Shown here one piece after another: positions 26,401 to 34,100 of a stretch of DNA of 64,000 bases (the first letter of the stretch is position 1; the number at the start of each line of letters is the position of its first letter). The notes under the pieces are model-generated. The model had not been told where the DNA came from, ran no database searches, and saw nothing but the letters and a program-made list of their open reading frames with translations. This stretch comes from Mactromeris polynyma (taxonomy: Eukaryota; Mollusca; Bivalvia; Venerida; Mactridae). The stretch spans positions 372,001 to 436,000 of the forward strand of contig JASFXZ010000071.1 in NCBI GenBank assembly GCA_032209605.1, in the 5' to 3' direction. The position numbers were made by a program, and so were the translations under genes.

Positions 26401-28290
26401 CTTTGATGACCAAGGTCTGTTACGACCATAGTATGATAAAGTAGATGCAGCACTCGTTGGTCGATTTAATCTGAAATGGAGAAAATTGTTCATCAGATAT
26501 TTGTCAACAGCAAATTATGTCTTTGCCTGAATTGCTCAGCTAAGGAATAAAACTGCAATTTTTATGTAATTCGCGCAAAAAATTGTACATATTGTTGATT
26601 CAAAATTAATCAATGATACTGTTATTTGTGTTCACCGTTGTCTATTGGTCAATATTTCACAAAACATATTTTCATTGGCTAACCATCTCACTGTGTGTTT
26701 ACAACCGTTCTCAAGTAAATAAAAACATACTATACTTTCTATTCACAACCTGCTTTAATAACTAAAAAAAATATTAGCAAAAATGCCTTTTACTGTACAT
26801 TAAATGAAATCACATTAATAGAAACTATTGTATATCAGTTTCCATGGAGTTACAATACCTGCGCTTTACAAAGGAAATGTAAACACTAATTCATATAAAA
26901 AAACTAGCAATACAAACTGGTAAATGTTTGTCACTAATTCATAAATAAATATATTTTTTAATTCTCAAAAGGAGAAAAATTGGAAGGATATACAGAAAAC
27001 CCTATCTATAGTGGCCCTCTTTTGAGCAACAACCTTCCTCCAACAACAATACCAGTTTTTCCTGTAGTATGAATTGATAATCATTTTAACCACAGGATAT
27101 GTCATGAGTTCTCTCCCTTTATCCATTCTATAGTTATCTCCCTTTATCCATTCTATAGTATATATATAGATGGGATAATAAGGTGCTGCTCTGGAGATGT
27201 TGTACTATACTGTTCAAAGTAATCTGAGGAATACTTACTTATTGCGTTTGACAGGAGCACTTGCTGGGCGTGATCTAGATCTTAAACTTTTTTCCGTTAC
27301 GATAACCTGATACATCTCTGGCCCCTCATCATTATTCTGCCTAGGGGTTGCAGGGTCCCATAGACTTGGATCGGCAATAAACTTGGCATCAATTTTTGGT
27401 TTTCCAGCTGAACCATAGGTGACGTTTGATGCAGAAACAGGGCGTCTGGCACTTGTACGGTATTTGTATGTGTAGTCGGAATGTGGAAGTTTCTGGGTAT
27501 ATGGTGATGGGCGAGTTGGTCTGAAGAAATAGAAAAATGTTTTTGTGCAATTCAAACAGCTTTTAGCAATAGTACAGTTCCTACATTAATTTGGATTTTT
27601 ACTGTGTTTGTTTGCTTTACGTTTTCATATCAATCAGAGGCTGAGAGTTTCATAAATCAATTGGTTCCTTCTGAGATCAGTCTAAAAATTGACCAATGGC
27701 AAGGCTGCATACTGAGACTCTAAACTCAGGTTTACGATCTTTGGCCATTGTTGCTGCAAATAAACAGCTTGGAACCAAAACCTCAGCTGAATTACTCAGA
27801 AATTAAGCTGGATAAAGATTTAAACCTGTATCCTGGAAATCAAAATGAACATATTCATTAGATTAACCATATTAAAGGTGCACTACAATGCTTTTATCAA
27901 TAAATGCTGCTAATGCATTGTTAAGTCCAAGTATGGCATATATATCAACATCCATTTTAAGCAGTTTCAGCGCACAAAATGTCTGCTGCCATGGTAACAA
28001 AAACAGTTTCACCATACAAAATTAAGCATGTTGCCATAGTAACAGTCATATCCAGCAAAACATAGACAAAACAAAACAGAATTCCTTTATATATATCATA
28101 CTCACTCTTCATCTGCCTGTCTGTTATTCTTTGTGTTTCTCAGTTCATCCAAATATTGAGCAATTAACAGATCCTCGTAGCTGACGAGACCACCAGGCCC
28201 TCCATGAGTCTGACTTTTCAAATTGACTTGTTGTGTAGTAGTGACAATTTTCCTCCCCTTTTTACTCTCCGCCCAATGAACAGACGACAT
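2483..28290 (-). CDS. DCDC1: Doublecortin domain-containing protein 1 (DCDC1), complete, 38 coding exons
   Basis: Multi-domain microtubule-associated protein of the doublecortin superfamily; part of human DCDC1 (formerly DCDC5) has been linked to cytoplasmic dynein and Rab8 vesicles at the midbody. Hand-joined exons, 5' to 3': 28290-28106, 27520-27239, 26470-26385, 25416-25304, 24371-24209, 23766-23661, 23291-23192, 22626-22533, 21961-21795, 21301-21206, 20633-20451, 20136-20041, 19554-19386, 19150-19033, 18437-18296, 17975-17868, 17244-17059, 16852-16704, 16496-16373, 16004-15917, 15552-15467, 13455-13297, 12672-12426, 11952-11802, 11260-11084, 10561-10370, 10009-9715, 9549-9396, 8947-8688, 8076-7908, 7423-7331, 7139-6996, 6750-6649, 6241-6105, 5320-5228, 4728-4579, 4252-4067, 2587-2483. 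Phases agree at every junction: 5655 nt, 1884 residues plus a TAA stop, close to the roughly 1780-residue human protein. Order: basic RPxSA-rich N-terminus (1-190), DC1, DC2, a charged helical stretch (415-525), DC3, lectin-like 1, DC4, lectin-like 2, DC5, DC6, short Pro-rich tail. The start is the first ATG of the 28298 exon; an upstream exon at 30.6-31.1 kb may extend it. No frameshift or internal stop seen. Confidence 0.93.
2951..3131. mobile_element. MITE with CAGTRAAACCTC ends and TA flanks
   Basis: Begins TA-CAGTGAAACCTC and ends TAAGTGAGTGTTTACTG-TA. Internal GACCACCCTTGGAACCC and its partial inverse (GGTGGTCTTAATTTTGAGG) match copies at 40646-40834 and 63010-63156. The TA target and CAGT ends fit pogo/Tigger-like (Tc1/mariner) non-autonomous elements. 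It lies in the last DCDC1 intron. Confidence 0.75.
3594..3610. repeat. Poly-C tract
   Basis: A run of about 15 C in the last DCDC1 intron, a simple repeat of a length prone to assembly error. Confidence 0.8.
4067..4728 (-). CDS. DCDC1: DCDC1 domain DC6 (two exons)
   Basis: Residues about 1739-1820. RIVVYPNGESVERA, the helix FQQLLDSASMRLNL, the RFFDMEGKE turn, then QVLCVSTGKPF. All core elements are present with a canonical (S/T)GxPF end. The 2587-2483 exon adds a short Pro/Thr-rich tail and the stop codon. Confidence 0.9.
4350..4540. repeat. Dispersed GGGGCATAACTC-type repeat
   Basis: AAGGGGCATAACTCTGCTC followed by a GAAGTTTCATTACTCAAGG segment. A diverged reverse copy occurs around 62480-62640 (GAGTTATGCCCC) and another at about 55270-55490. 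I know this as a common interspersed motif of bivalve genomes; its mobility class is not clear from here. Confidence 0.5.
5463..5860 (-). repeat. tRNA-related SINE fragments
   Basis: Read on the minus strand, a B-box-like GGATTCAAATCCCACCC at about 5620-5610 is followed by a body shared with 21350-21570 (CCTGGATGTAG). Next to it, 5757-5860 is a second fragment with the AACTGTCCGCC / GGTTAGGTCAACTG tail seen at 6885-6960, 47905-48075, 57830-57880 and 60450-60490. It lies in the intron between the 6241-6105 and 5320-5228 exons. Confidence 0.6.
6427..6640. repeat. Degenerate CAATGTCATATC tandem repeat
   Basis: About a dozen imperfect copies of AATGTCATGTCAATGTCA spaced by 10-20 bases, ending only nine bases from the donor side of DCDC1 exon 6750-6649. 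Confidence 0.7.
7908..8947 (-). CDS. DCDC1: DCDC1 domain DC5, first two exons
   Basis: Residues about 1405-1548. A helical lead is followed by VKVLAYKNGEGRLRPGEIICG and, on the next exon, ILNQCTLRLGLNQAAVRMF then TEDGSMIVETEDL. The closing strand (IEIWVSSGKPFVAPE) comes only on exon 7139-6996, after an Asp/Glu/Gln-rich insertion encoded largely by the 93-bp exon 7423-7331. Confidence 0.83.
8417..8579. mobile_element. 163-bp MITE, parent family of the 34-bp satellite
   Basis: TACAGGGCAACCTCTTAAGA at the left and GGGGAGATTGTACTGTA at the right, with TA at both borders. The interior has TTTACTACCAATTTAACCTC and AGAGCAACATGCAACCTC, matching the reverse complement of the array at 50043-51390. Other copies: 11318-11480 and 27000-27212. 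Confidence 0.72.
9085..9310. repeat. Dispersed GGGGCTGAATCTCAAG repeat, copy 1
   Basis: Shares GGGGCTGAATCTCAAG, GGTCATTTTGATAATT and AGAAAAATTGACCC with copies at 41145-41330, 48080-48245, 52040-52235 and, inverted, 63815-63950. Confidence 0.7.
9715..10561 (-). CDS. DCDC1: DCDC1 second ricin-B-like segment
   Basis: Residues about 1192-1354 on two exons. The first carries FEDGYIALNSNRQLVLGV and IYQQWCMKENG; the second carries HQRWRYDAETGFVHAF and the EITAANKADVC block. Two QxW-type turns (QQW, QRW) spaced as in a beta-trefoil support the assignment. The next exon (9549-9396) has a CMSCARAMRG cysteine pair in a short linker before DC5. Confidence 0.8.
10813..10936. mobile_element. 124-bp inverted-repeat element
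   Basis: Ends GCCCTGCGTCCAGT and ACTGAACGCAGGGC are inverse over 13 of 14 bases. No coding. It lies in the intron between the 11260-11084 and 10561-10370 exons. Target duplication not evident. Confidence 0.55.
11318..11480. mobile_element. MITE copy of the AACCTCTCTAGAGCAACA family
   Basis: CACCTCTCCAGAGTGGCCC, AGAGCAACAACTTTTCTTC and TTTTACTACTAATTTGGCC line up with the 8417-8579 element and with the end of the 34-bp array (51380-51420). Right end unclear. Confidence 0.6.
11605..11705 (-). repeat. tRNA-derived SINE head
   Basis: On the minus strand an A-box-like TAGATCAGTTTGTAGAGC and a B box GGTTCGATTCCC are separated by about 33 bases, the internal pol III promoter of a tRNA. The 3' side continues into CAGGTCATGACCTG instead of closing an acceptor stem, so it is a SINE and not a tRNA gene. 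A close copy of the head is at 48247-48325. Confidence 0.7.
12426..15552 (-). CDS. DCDC1: DCDC1 domain DC4, split by a basic insertion
   Basis: Residues about 919-1082 on exons 15552-15467, 13455-13297 and 12672-12426. The opening strands read LRLLVVRNGERNLSMAS. A strongly basic then acidic stretch of about 50 residues (KKPPRPEKKNRRRQQEE) follows before the helix FLDHCTSLLNLPFAGRR, the LFDENGNE turn and the closing YVSCGEIWTDPNL. The insertion sits on its own exon. The 2-kb intron before that exon carries the 41-bp minisatellite. Confidence 0.87.
13645..13738. mobile_element. 94-bp foldback MITE
   Basis: GGGCTGTTTCACTAAACTTC at the left pairs with GTTTAGTGAACGGCCCC at the right, and CGCACA with TGTGCG inside. 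Non-coding, in the intron upstream of the 13455-13297 exon. Confidence 0.7.
14166..14346. repeat. 41-bp minisatellite, 4.4 copies
   Basis: Units start at 14166, 14207, 14248, 14289 and 14330, exactly 41 bases apart. Each begins CCCTTTACCCCTAGAACCCT and ends AGATCAGGAGCTGG. The copies are almost identical, so the expansion is recent. Confidence 0.95.
16029..16170. mobile_element. Degraded CAGT-ended MITE
   Basis: TACAGTACAATCTCACTAAA followed by GACCACCTTGAAATTAAGACC matches the other GACCACC-containing MITEs in inverse orientation. The right border is unclear. Confidence 0.45.
16373..17244 (-). CDS. DCDC1: DCDC1 first ricin-B-like (beta-trefoil) segment
   Basis: Residues about 737-889 on three exons. 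Beta-trefoil repeat hallmarks are QLCLAVSD, then NPHQLWTFNADASI (a variant of the QxW repeat) and later GQWKHNDATNPEWN. Sugar binding is not shown; in DCDC1 proteins these segments are recognised by profile as ricin-B-like and are probably structural. Confidence 0.72.
19386..20633 (-). CDS. DCDC1: DCDC1 charged spacer and domain DC3
   Basis: Exons 20633-20451, 20136-20041 and 19554-19386, residues about 465-613. The spacer (LSETLCSIDDKINNLQ) looks helical. DC3 opens with GLKLKVHENG, continues through a helix and an IFNEFGREV turn, and closes with IWVSFGENYISP. The FGEN sequence replaces the more usual (S/T)GE but sits in the same place. Confidence 0.85.
21350..21570 (-). repeat. tRNA-related SINE
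   Basis: On the minus strand AGTTCAAATCCCACCCTGGA (B box plus the family's CCTGGATGTAG continuation) with a body like that at 5463-5660. It sits in the intron before the 21301-21206 exon. Confidence 0.6.
21795..23291 (-). CDS. DCDC1: DCDC1 domain DC2 (three exons)
   Basis: Residues about 318-415. The first exon gives RVRIIVYRNGKCTEP, the second FLVACTGKLDL..RVIYDWEGNE, and the third a longer connector ending PVWVSTGEGFSPSG. This is a complete DC fold. The third exon continues into a basic helical segment (KEVLKARIKEAKVFRRE), which with the next two exons probably forms a coiled-coil spacer before DC3. Confidence 0.88.
22258..22502. mobile_element. 245-bp foldback element rich in GAGAT
   Basis: Left CTGCCGAAGCATCTCA pairs with right TGAGATGCTTTGGGAG, and shorter GAGAT/ATCTC pairs run inward. 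Its right edge is about 30 bases from the donor side of exon 22626-22533. Confidence 0.7.
22685..22880. repeat. Degenerate tandem repeat CCAAGGGGAACAACTCTATC
   Basis: About six imperfect copies of a roughly 32-bp unit, best in 22735-22760 and 22818-22880. In the intron between the 23291-23192 and 22626-22533 exons. Confidence 0.75.
24209..25416 (-). CDS. DCDC1: DCDC1 domain DC1 (two exons)
   Basis: Residues about 195-275. It has the beta-grasp doublecortin pattern: an opening strand with RVTAFRNGTREP, a helix ending LLEFCTDKLSLPFAARR, an FLEDG turn, then DEVYI-like strands closing with TTGENYKDP, the usual (S/T)GE signature that ends a DC fold. The intron falls between strand 2 and the helix, as in the other DC segments of this gene. 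Confidence 0.9.
27000..27212. mobile_element. MITE copy of the 8417-8579 family
   Basis: ATAGTGGCCCTCTTTTGAGC and AACAACCTTCCTCCAACAAC at the left and CTCTGGAGATGTTGTACTAT at the right. The middle is replaced by a short repeat of TCTCCCTTTATCCATTCTA (27113-27161). It abuts exon 27520-27239. Confidence 0.6.
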
Positions 28291-28298
28291 ATTGTTTG
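28106..28298 (-). CDS. DCDC1: DCDC1 first confidently placed coding exon
   Basis: The acceptor TTTATTTCAG precedes base 28298 and a GTGAGT donor follows base 28106. The first ATG (28290-28288) opens MSSVHWAESKKGRK and runs to a LIAQYLDELR segment. Because the exon has a good acceptor, at least one exon lies upstream. Whether that exon is coding decides the true start; bases 28298-28291 are open in the same frame, so an extension is possible. Confidence 0.75.
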
Positions 28299-29613
28299 CT
28301 GAAATAAACAAAACACATTCCAGTTTTAATAACAGATAAATTCGGCCATATTGACGAAAAAAAAATTCAATTTGAAATCCAACACAAGTCATGTGATAGT
28401 AATAAAAAACAAAGGAAAGAGCAAAATAAAGTTGTGCAAAAATGTTAGGAAGATTTTTTAACATTTACCGCATGTCTTTGTGTAAACTGTGCATTTATTT
28501 GTAGCATTTTAATACTTTCTCATTGAAAGCAGAGTAACATATAAATTGCCACAAAATATTTGATATTTACCAAATCCCAGAAGTTTAAACATCAACCAAT
28601 CAAATCAACCGTAACATCCAGATAAATGTATGCTATTTGTTTTGTAACCATGACGCAATATTGTCACCAAGAGAATTTCGTTCCTAACATTACAATTTAT
28701 CTATTCAAGCATGCCACAATATTGGAAGTTAATCGAGAACAAGGTATGTACCACGCAGACTCTGACAGGAAATTGCCTGCACAAATCTGATTGATTAGAA
28801 TTGCTATACTTATACACAAGCAACTGTTTACAGACATATGTGTCTAATTTTAACATTTTGATGTCTAGTGACAATTTTGAAAAAAAATTGTAGATGAATT
28901 TAAGCTCTGTTGTCAATAAGAACCGACCACCAGGCGAAATTGCCAGTTCAAGTGACATTCAGGTCTGTTCAAATTTGTAATGGTTGCGTTTTTTTATCTC
29001 CCACAATCCACAATAAAAGTGTTCTACTTTTTTCGAGTAAAGGCAATAAAGGATTATGAACTTTATGCCAAATAAACGATTTTTCAAGAATGGTCTCTGC
29101 TCAAACATGTCTCTTGAAAAACAGGAAAATAGAAAAACAAATAGTGACAATTATCCTCAAGATCTCAATATCATAAATATAATTGCTCATGTGACATTAA
29201 ACATTGTTCTACAAGACATAAAACAAGAGATTCCAGGGCTCTCACTAGAACTTCAGAACAGGGAGATATTTTTGTGATTTTAGGGAGAATTTACTGCATT
29301 TTCACCCTGTTTTAAATTTTAATGCATTTTTATTAAGGAAAACTTCTCCCTCAGTTCAAATTAGGGAGAAGTCAGATCATTTTGGGAGACTATTTCTCCC
29401 ATTTCTCCCTCTAGTGAGAGCCCTGGATTCATAAGTATTAACTGGTAATTCTATATGCATCTTGCATGAGAGAGTAACAATTGGAAATTACAAATTTACA
29501 AGAGATTTATCTGTGCAAAAATATGTTTTCAAGACTTCACTACAAAATGTTTGAAACACAACCGGAATCAGGTCAGGGACATAAAATCCATGGGAAATCA
29601 AAGTAAGACAGAG

Positions 29614-30332
29614 TGTGGGGAAGTGTAGCACAGGGAAATCTAGCAAAGGGAAATCTAGCAAAGGGAAGTATGGCACAGGGAAGTGTAACACAGGGAAGTA
29701 TGGCACAGGGAAGAGTTGCACAGGGAAGAGTGGCACTGGGAAGTGTAGCTCAGGGAAGAGTGGCACAGGGAAGTATGGCACAGGGAAGAGTGGCACAGGG
29801 AAGTGTGGCACAGGGAAGAGTTGTACAGGGAAGAGTGGCACAGGGAAGTTCAACACAGGGAAGTATGGCACAGGGAAGTGTAACACAGGGAAGAGTTGTA
29901 CAGGGAAGAGTGGCACTGGAAAGTGTAGCACAGGGAAGAGTGGCACAGGGAAGTTCAACACAGGGAAGTATGGCACAGGGAAGTTCAACACAGGGAAGTA
30001 TGGCACAGGGAAGTGTTACACAGGGAAGAGTTGCACAGGGAAGAGTGGCACTGGAAAGTGTAGCATAGGGAAGAGTGGCACAGGGAAGTGTAACACAGGG
30101 AAGTATGGCACAGGGAAGTATGTCACAGGGAAGTGTAGCACAGGGAAGAGTTGCACAGGGAAGTGTAACACAGGGAAGTATGGCACAGGGAAGTGTAACA
30201 CAGGGAAGAGTGGCACAGGGAAGTGTATCACAGGGAAGAGTGGCACAGGGAAGAGTGGCACAGGGACATAGTAGCACAGGGAATAGTAGCAGCACTGGGA
30301 AGAGTTGCACAGGGGGAAGAGTGGCTCAGGGA
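29614..30332. repeat. 15-bp VNTR, about 48 copies
   Basis: Unit CACAGGGAAGWGTGG with variants at three positions (TGT/AGT/TAT, GGC/AAC/TTG). Because 15 is a multiple of 3 and the unit rarely makes a stop, long ORFs appear on both strands (for instance 29615-30271 plus, GTGKS repeats). There is no splice, start context or conserved domain to support coding. It lies between the 30.6-31.1 kb ORF and DCDC1 exon 28298. Confidence 0.95.
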
Positions 30333-30601
30333 AGTCATTTTGTGGATGGCAACAAAGATAATCAAGCTTCAACAATAGCTGTTCCTTTTTTTCAAAATAG
30401 ACAAGCTAAAATGGGGTACAGGTATAAACTATAACTATACAGAAGGGGCAAAGGGGACATAATAAAGAACAAATTAGCAACACAACGGCCAAAGATGATG
30501 TTAAAAAGTGCTGAAAACAAAAAAGAACCAGAAATGTTTCCATAATATGCAGGTGCTCCTAGAATGCTGATTACAATACATAACAGAAAAAAAGAAATAT
30601 T

Positions 30602-31105
30602 TCACAGGACTTTAATACCAGTACCATTTCTATACTTAGAATATGATGATATGCCACCAGGTTTGTATGGAATAACTGCCTTCTGTGGTCTAGAATTACG
30701 TCTCACACCTGTGGCAGGTCGACCGTAAGAACCACGTGGCCTACCATAAGCGGTGTTTGGTCTATTAGATATGGCTGGCATACTTTTACTTGAACTGTCT
30801 TTAGAGTTAGATGGAACATCTACAGACATGTTGCCATTTGGATTAGATTCAACGTCTTCAGAGATTTCTGAATTCAAGTTGGTTTTAATTTCAGCATTTA
30901 AGTCTGTACTTGATTCACCATTAAAGTTACCACTTCCATTACCGCCATTTTCCGACCGTTTAGAAATCGAATCAGGGATCGACTCCACAACCAAATCAAC
31001 AATATCTTTGTCATCTAAATTATTGACTGGTTTTTTCACACGTGGAAGCTTGAATCTAACATGTTTCACGCCGAAATCAGTCCTATACACCTCATAACTC
31101 TCCAT
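30602..31105 (-). CDS. 167-codon ORF: possible upstream DCDC1 exon or separate small gene
   Basis: The ATG at 31105-31103 is preceded two dozen bases upstream by an in-frame TGA, so this is a credible start. The protein begins MESYEVYRTDFGVKHVRF, has an Asp/Glu/Ser/Asn-rich middle and a basic, Gly/Arg/Pro-rich end (TAYGRPRGSYGRPATG) that resembles in composition the RPxSA-rich N-terminus of the DCDC1 protein below it. Two weak donors near the end (GTACTG and GTATTA, around 30627-30618) would both join in phase to the 28298 exon, dropping the last residues. It could equally end at the TGA at 30604-30602 as an independent protein. No domain recognised. Confidence 0.42.
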   Translation of the reverse strand: MESYEVYRTDFGVKHVRFKLPRVKKPVNNLDDKDIVDLVVESIPDSISKRSENGGNGSGNFNGESSTDLNAEIKTNLNSEISEDVESNPNGNMSVDVPSNSKDSSSKSMPAISNRPNTAYGRPRGSYGRPATGVRRNSRPQKAVIPYKPGGISSYSKYRNGTGIKVL

Positions 31106-34100
31106 TGTGTCTAAGTTAACTCTTCATTATAGAGTCATTTTATGCCATTGTTCACAAAATGTAAATGATGTATTCCATTTAGCAAGGAAAATTCCTTTGA
31201 TGACAATTTTTGCACACATATCAATATCTAATTTCACAATGCAAGAAGTTGAATAACTCAAAGTCATCAAGAGTAGAACTTTTTTTCTTACTCTCGAGAA
31301 TATGCCCTATTTGCTGATGTCACAAGATGCCAGATTCTCAGATGTAACATTTTGATACTTGACCTGGTCTACGAATCATAATTGAGTCAGATTTGGGATT
31401 GACAGATTTATACTGATATTTTCGATAGTTCGATTCATTTAAATCGTGAATGTTAAAACAACTTACTGCAATTTAACTGAACAAAAGTTGCATCCAGAAG
31501 CTTATTAGAAACAGTGTGAAATAGGACTGGTGGGTTAACACTTTTGACCAGTACATATCATTGTAATACACAATGCAGTCACAAAATGAATGTCATTAAC
31601 AGCATAAACATGCAACTTCAAACACTTTTCTATGCTAATATAAAATTAATTGAATATCCACTTTCTACACATAAACCCACATGCATTCAAGAATCTGATT
31701 ATCCGCTAAAATATACCAGAAGATAAATCGGGATACATATCAAAATGAGCGTCTCTTCTTCAATTCACATTTATGAAATAACTGGCATTTCGAGATTAGA
31801 GCGCAAAACTATGGTAAGTGCTTCTATACAAGACTGAGTTACGACAGTTTATTGCTGATCTCTCAGTTTGCTAGTAATACTTGATCCATTGGGTAGAATT
31901 TTCAGATAATGTCACATTTATTCATGGCAACAGTCAACAAGGAGATGTGATCTTATTGACTTGTTATACATTGCTTTGAGTCTTCGACAAAGGCACCTTT
32001 CTATAAGCATCAATAAAAATGTAACATGGCTTTATGAGCGATCTTAAAAAGACCAGTGGGGATACATGAGATTAATTATACACGTTTAACAATAGAAAAC
32101 CACACTTTGCTTTAAGCGAAGGTATGAAATACACGATCAAGCGGTTGACATCGTCAATGTCGTGCTGATAAGCATGGCTTGAAGTAAGCTATAATGAATA
32201 ATGGTTAAATCCATGTGTAAATATATCACAGTCATACACCATTTGACATTGGACAACTTCCACCTCTTTTATGGTTTATCTTAAAGTGGTGACAGTCAAC
32301 CACATCTTCATATTTTTAAGTTTAAGATAAAAACCAATAAGAATGCAATACAAATCCATTTTGAACAGATAATCTAACTTTGATATGTTAATATTTTAAC
32401 AACAGGAGTTAAATATTCGTAAGCATTTAAATGTTGGAAATGAAGATCTATGATTAAAATAGCACTTCAAAAATATAACAATCCAACATTATTACGTTAG
32501 ATAATGTGTCGACATCACAATGAATCAATAGCAATCAAAACTGGATTATAACAAAGTTGTGGGACGCAATAATCCAATATAATAGATAATGGAAAATTTA
32601 ATTTGAAGGTAGATGGTCTTGATTTGTGCCACAATATGCTTAATTGTAAATAAAAGATAGTCAGTGGATAATGCCGTCATACAGAATGATGTACTCTACA
32701 ACTCTGCATTGTCATTTTCTTACATGTATTTTAAATCTTGATCTATGCACAGAGTTAGCGCTATTATAGAATAACCTGCATCAAACTCTTGTTTTTGCAG
32801 TTCCAGGAAATGTTTAAGAAATGTTTAATGCAGTGTTTTATAGTATGACTATATGAAGGCATTAAAATGCCATTTCTCATAACTACTATTTAGCATATTT
32901 TGACAAAAAATAAGACTAACTACCCAGTACCTTTAAGTGTTGCAATTTTTTTTAAATCTTCAAATGAAAATATTGAATACGTTAAGTACCATGAATTACC
33001 ATAACTATGTGAGTAAACGCACTTAAATACAGTCAAGCTGGTATTATCTCATTGATTGATGTACTGTACATACATACAGCATGTGATTGTCACCAGATGT
33101 GAATTAGATATGTGCTCAAGACATATCAATAACCAACAATCACCTTACATTGGCCAATCAATTTGCAACACATGTTTGCAGAAAAAAAGAAGATGAATTA
33201 GAAATATACATTTAGACTACTACAGTACATTCAACAAAAAATACCACATTTCTTGCCTTTTTCAAAAAACAATCTATATGACAATAGGATTAGTACATTT
33301 AAACCCTAACATAATTATAGGTATGCATGAATAGAACTTTTAAAGATTAATCCATTTAAATGCTTACACAATAACAGAACTTAACAGAACAAAGAAAAGC
33401 TTATAAAGAAATTAACAAGATATTGCTAGGAGTTGATCAATCACCTTGTACCTGTTAATAGGAATTATTTCAGCTTATTTAAATATTTTTAAGAACAATA
33501 TATTTAATATGATGCATTTTCTACCCTCAAATGCTACTTTCAAATTGGACCCATGACAATGAATATTATACAAAATTATAAACTTAAAATGGTTAAAACA
33601 CTCATTTTATTCATTTAGGTAATTTTAAATACTAAGTACCTATTTTTAAGAGTTTTGTAAGATTTTATGCAGTTTAAGAACAGTTTAAATTGAAGTCGAG
33701 ACAAATTGTACATTTTGAAATATCAAAATGCTTTATAAACATTCAACCAAAAATAGAAAAAAAAACTCTGAAAACACACAATGAGTTGTTGGACTTAAGA
33801 TTCAACCAGAAAACAAGTAATTATAATTAAAAGCAGAGTTATTCAAACTTCTTGCTTTGTTATTGAATCAAACAGAATATAAGCTGTTTTATATCACTGT
33901 CGGCAAACATAAGTACAGGTAGTGTATTTGCTCTTCAAAATAAAGACAATTTAATCCACGCGCATTAGTCACTTATATTTAACGATCACTTAAATCTTTC
34001 CTCAAACAAACGATTTCAAAAAGCAAACAATCGAAGGTACGTATAATATTTGTAAACACTCCACAGTAATCTCAGGTATATAATTCACAGCAAGTACAGA

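Noticed and set aside
29615..30271. 218-codon plus-strand ORF of GTGKS repeats, with overlapping minus-strand ORFs
   Set aside because: It is a 15-bp tandem repeat whose period keeps several frames open on both strands. No domain, start context or splice support.
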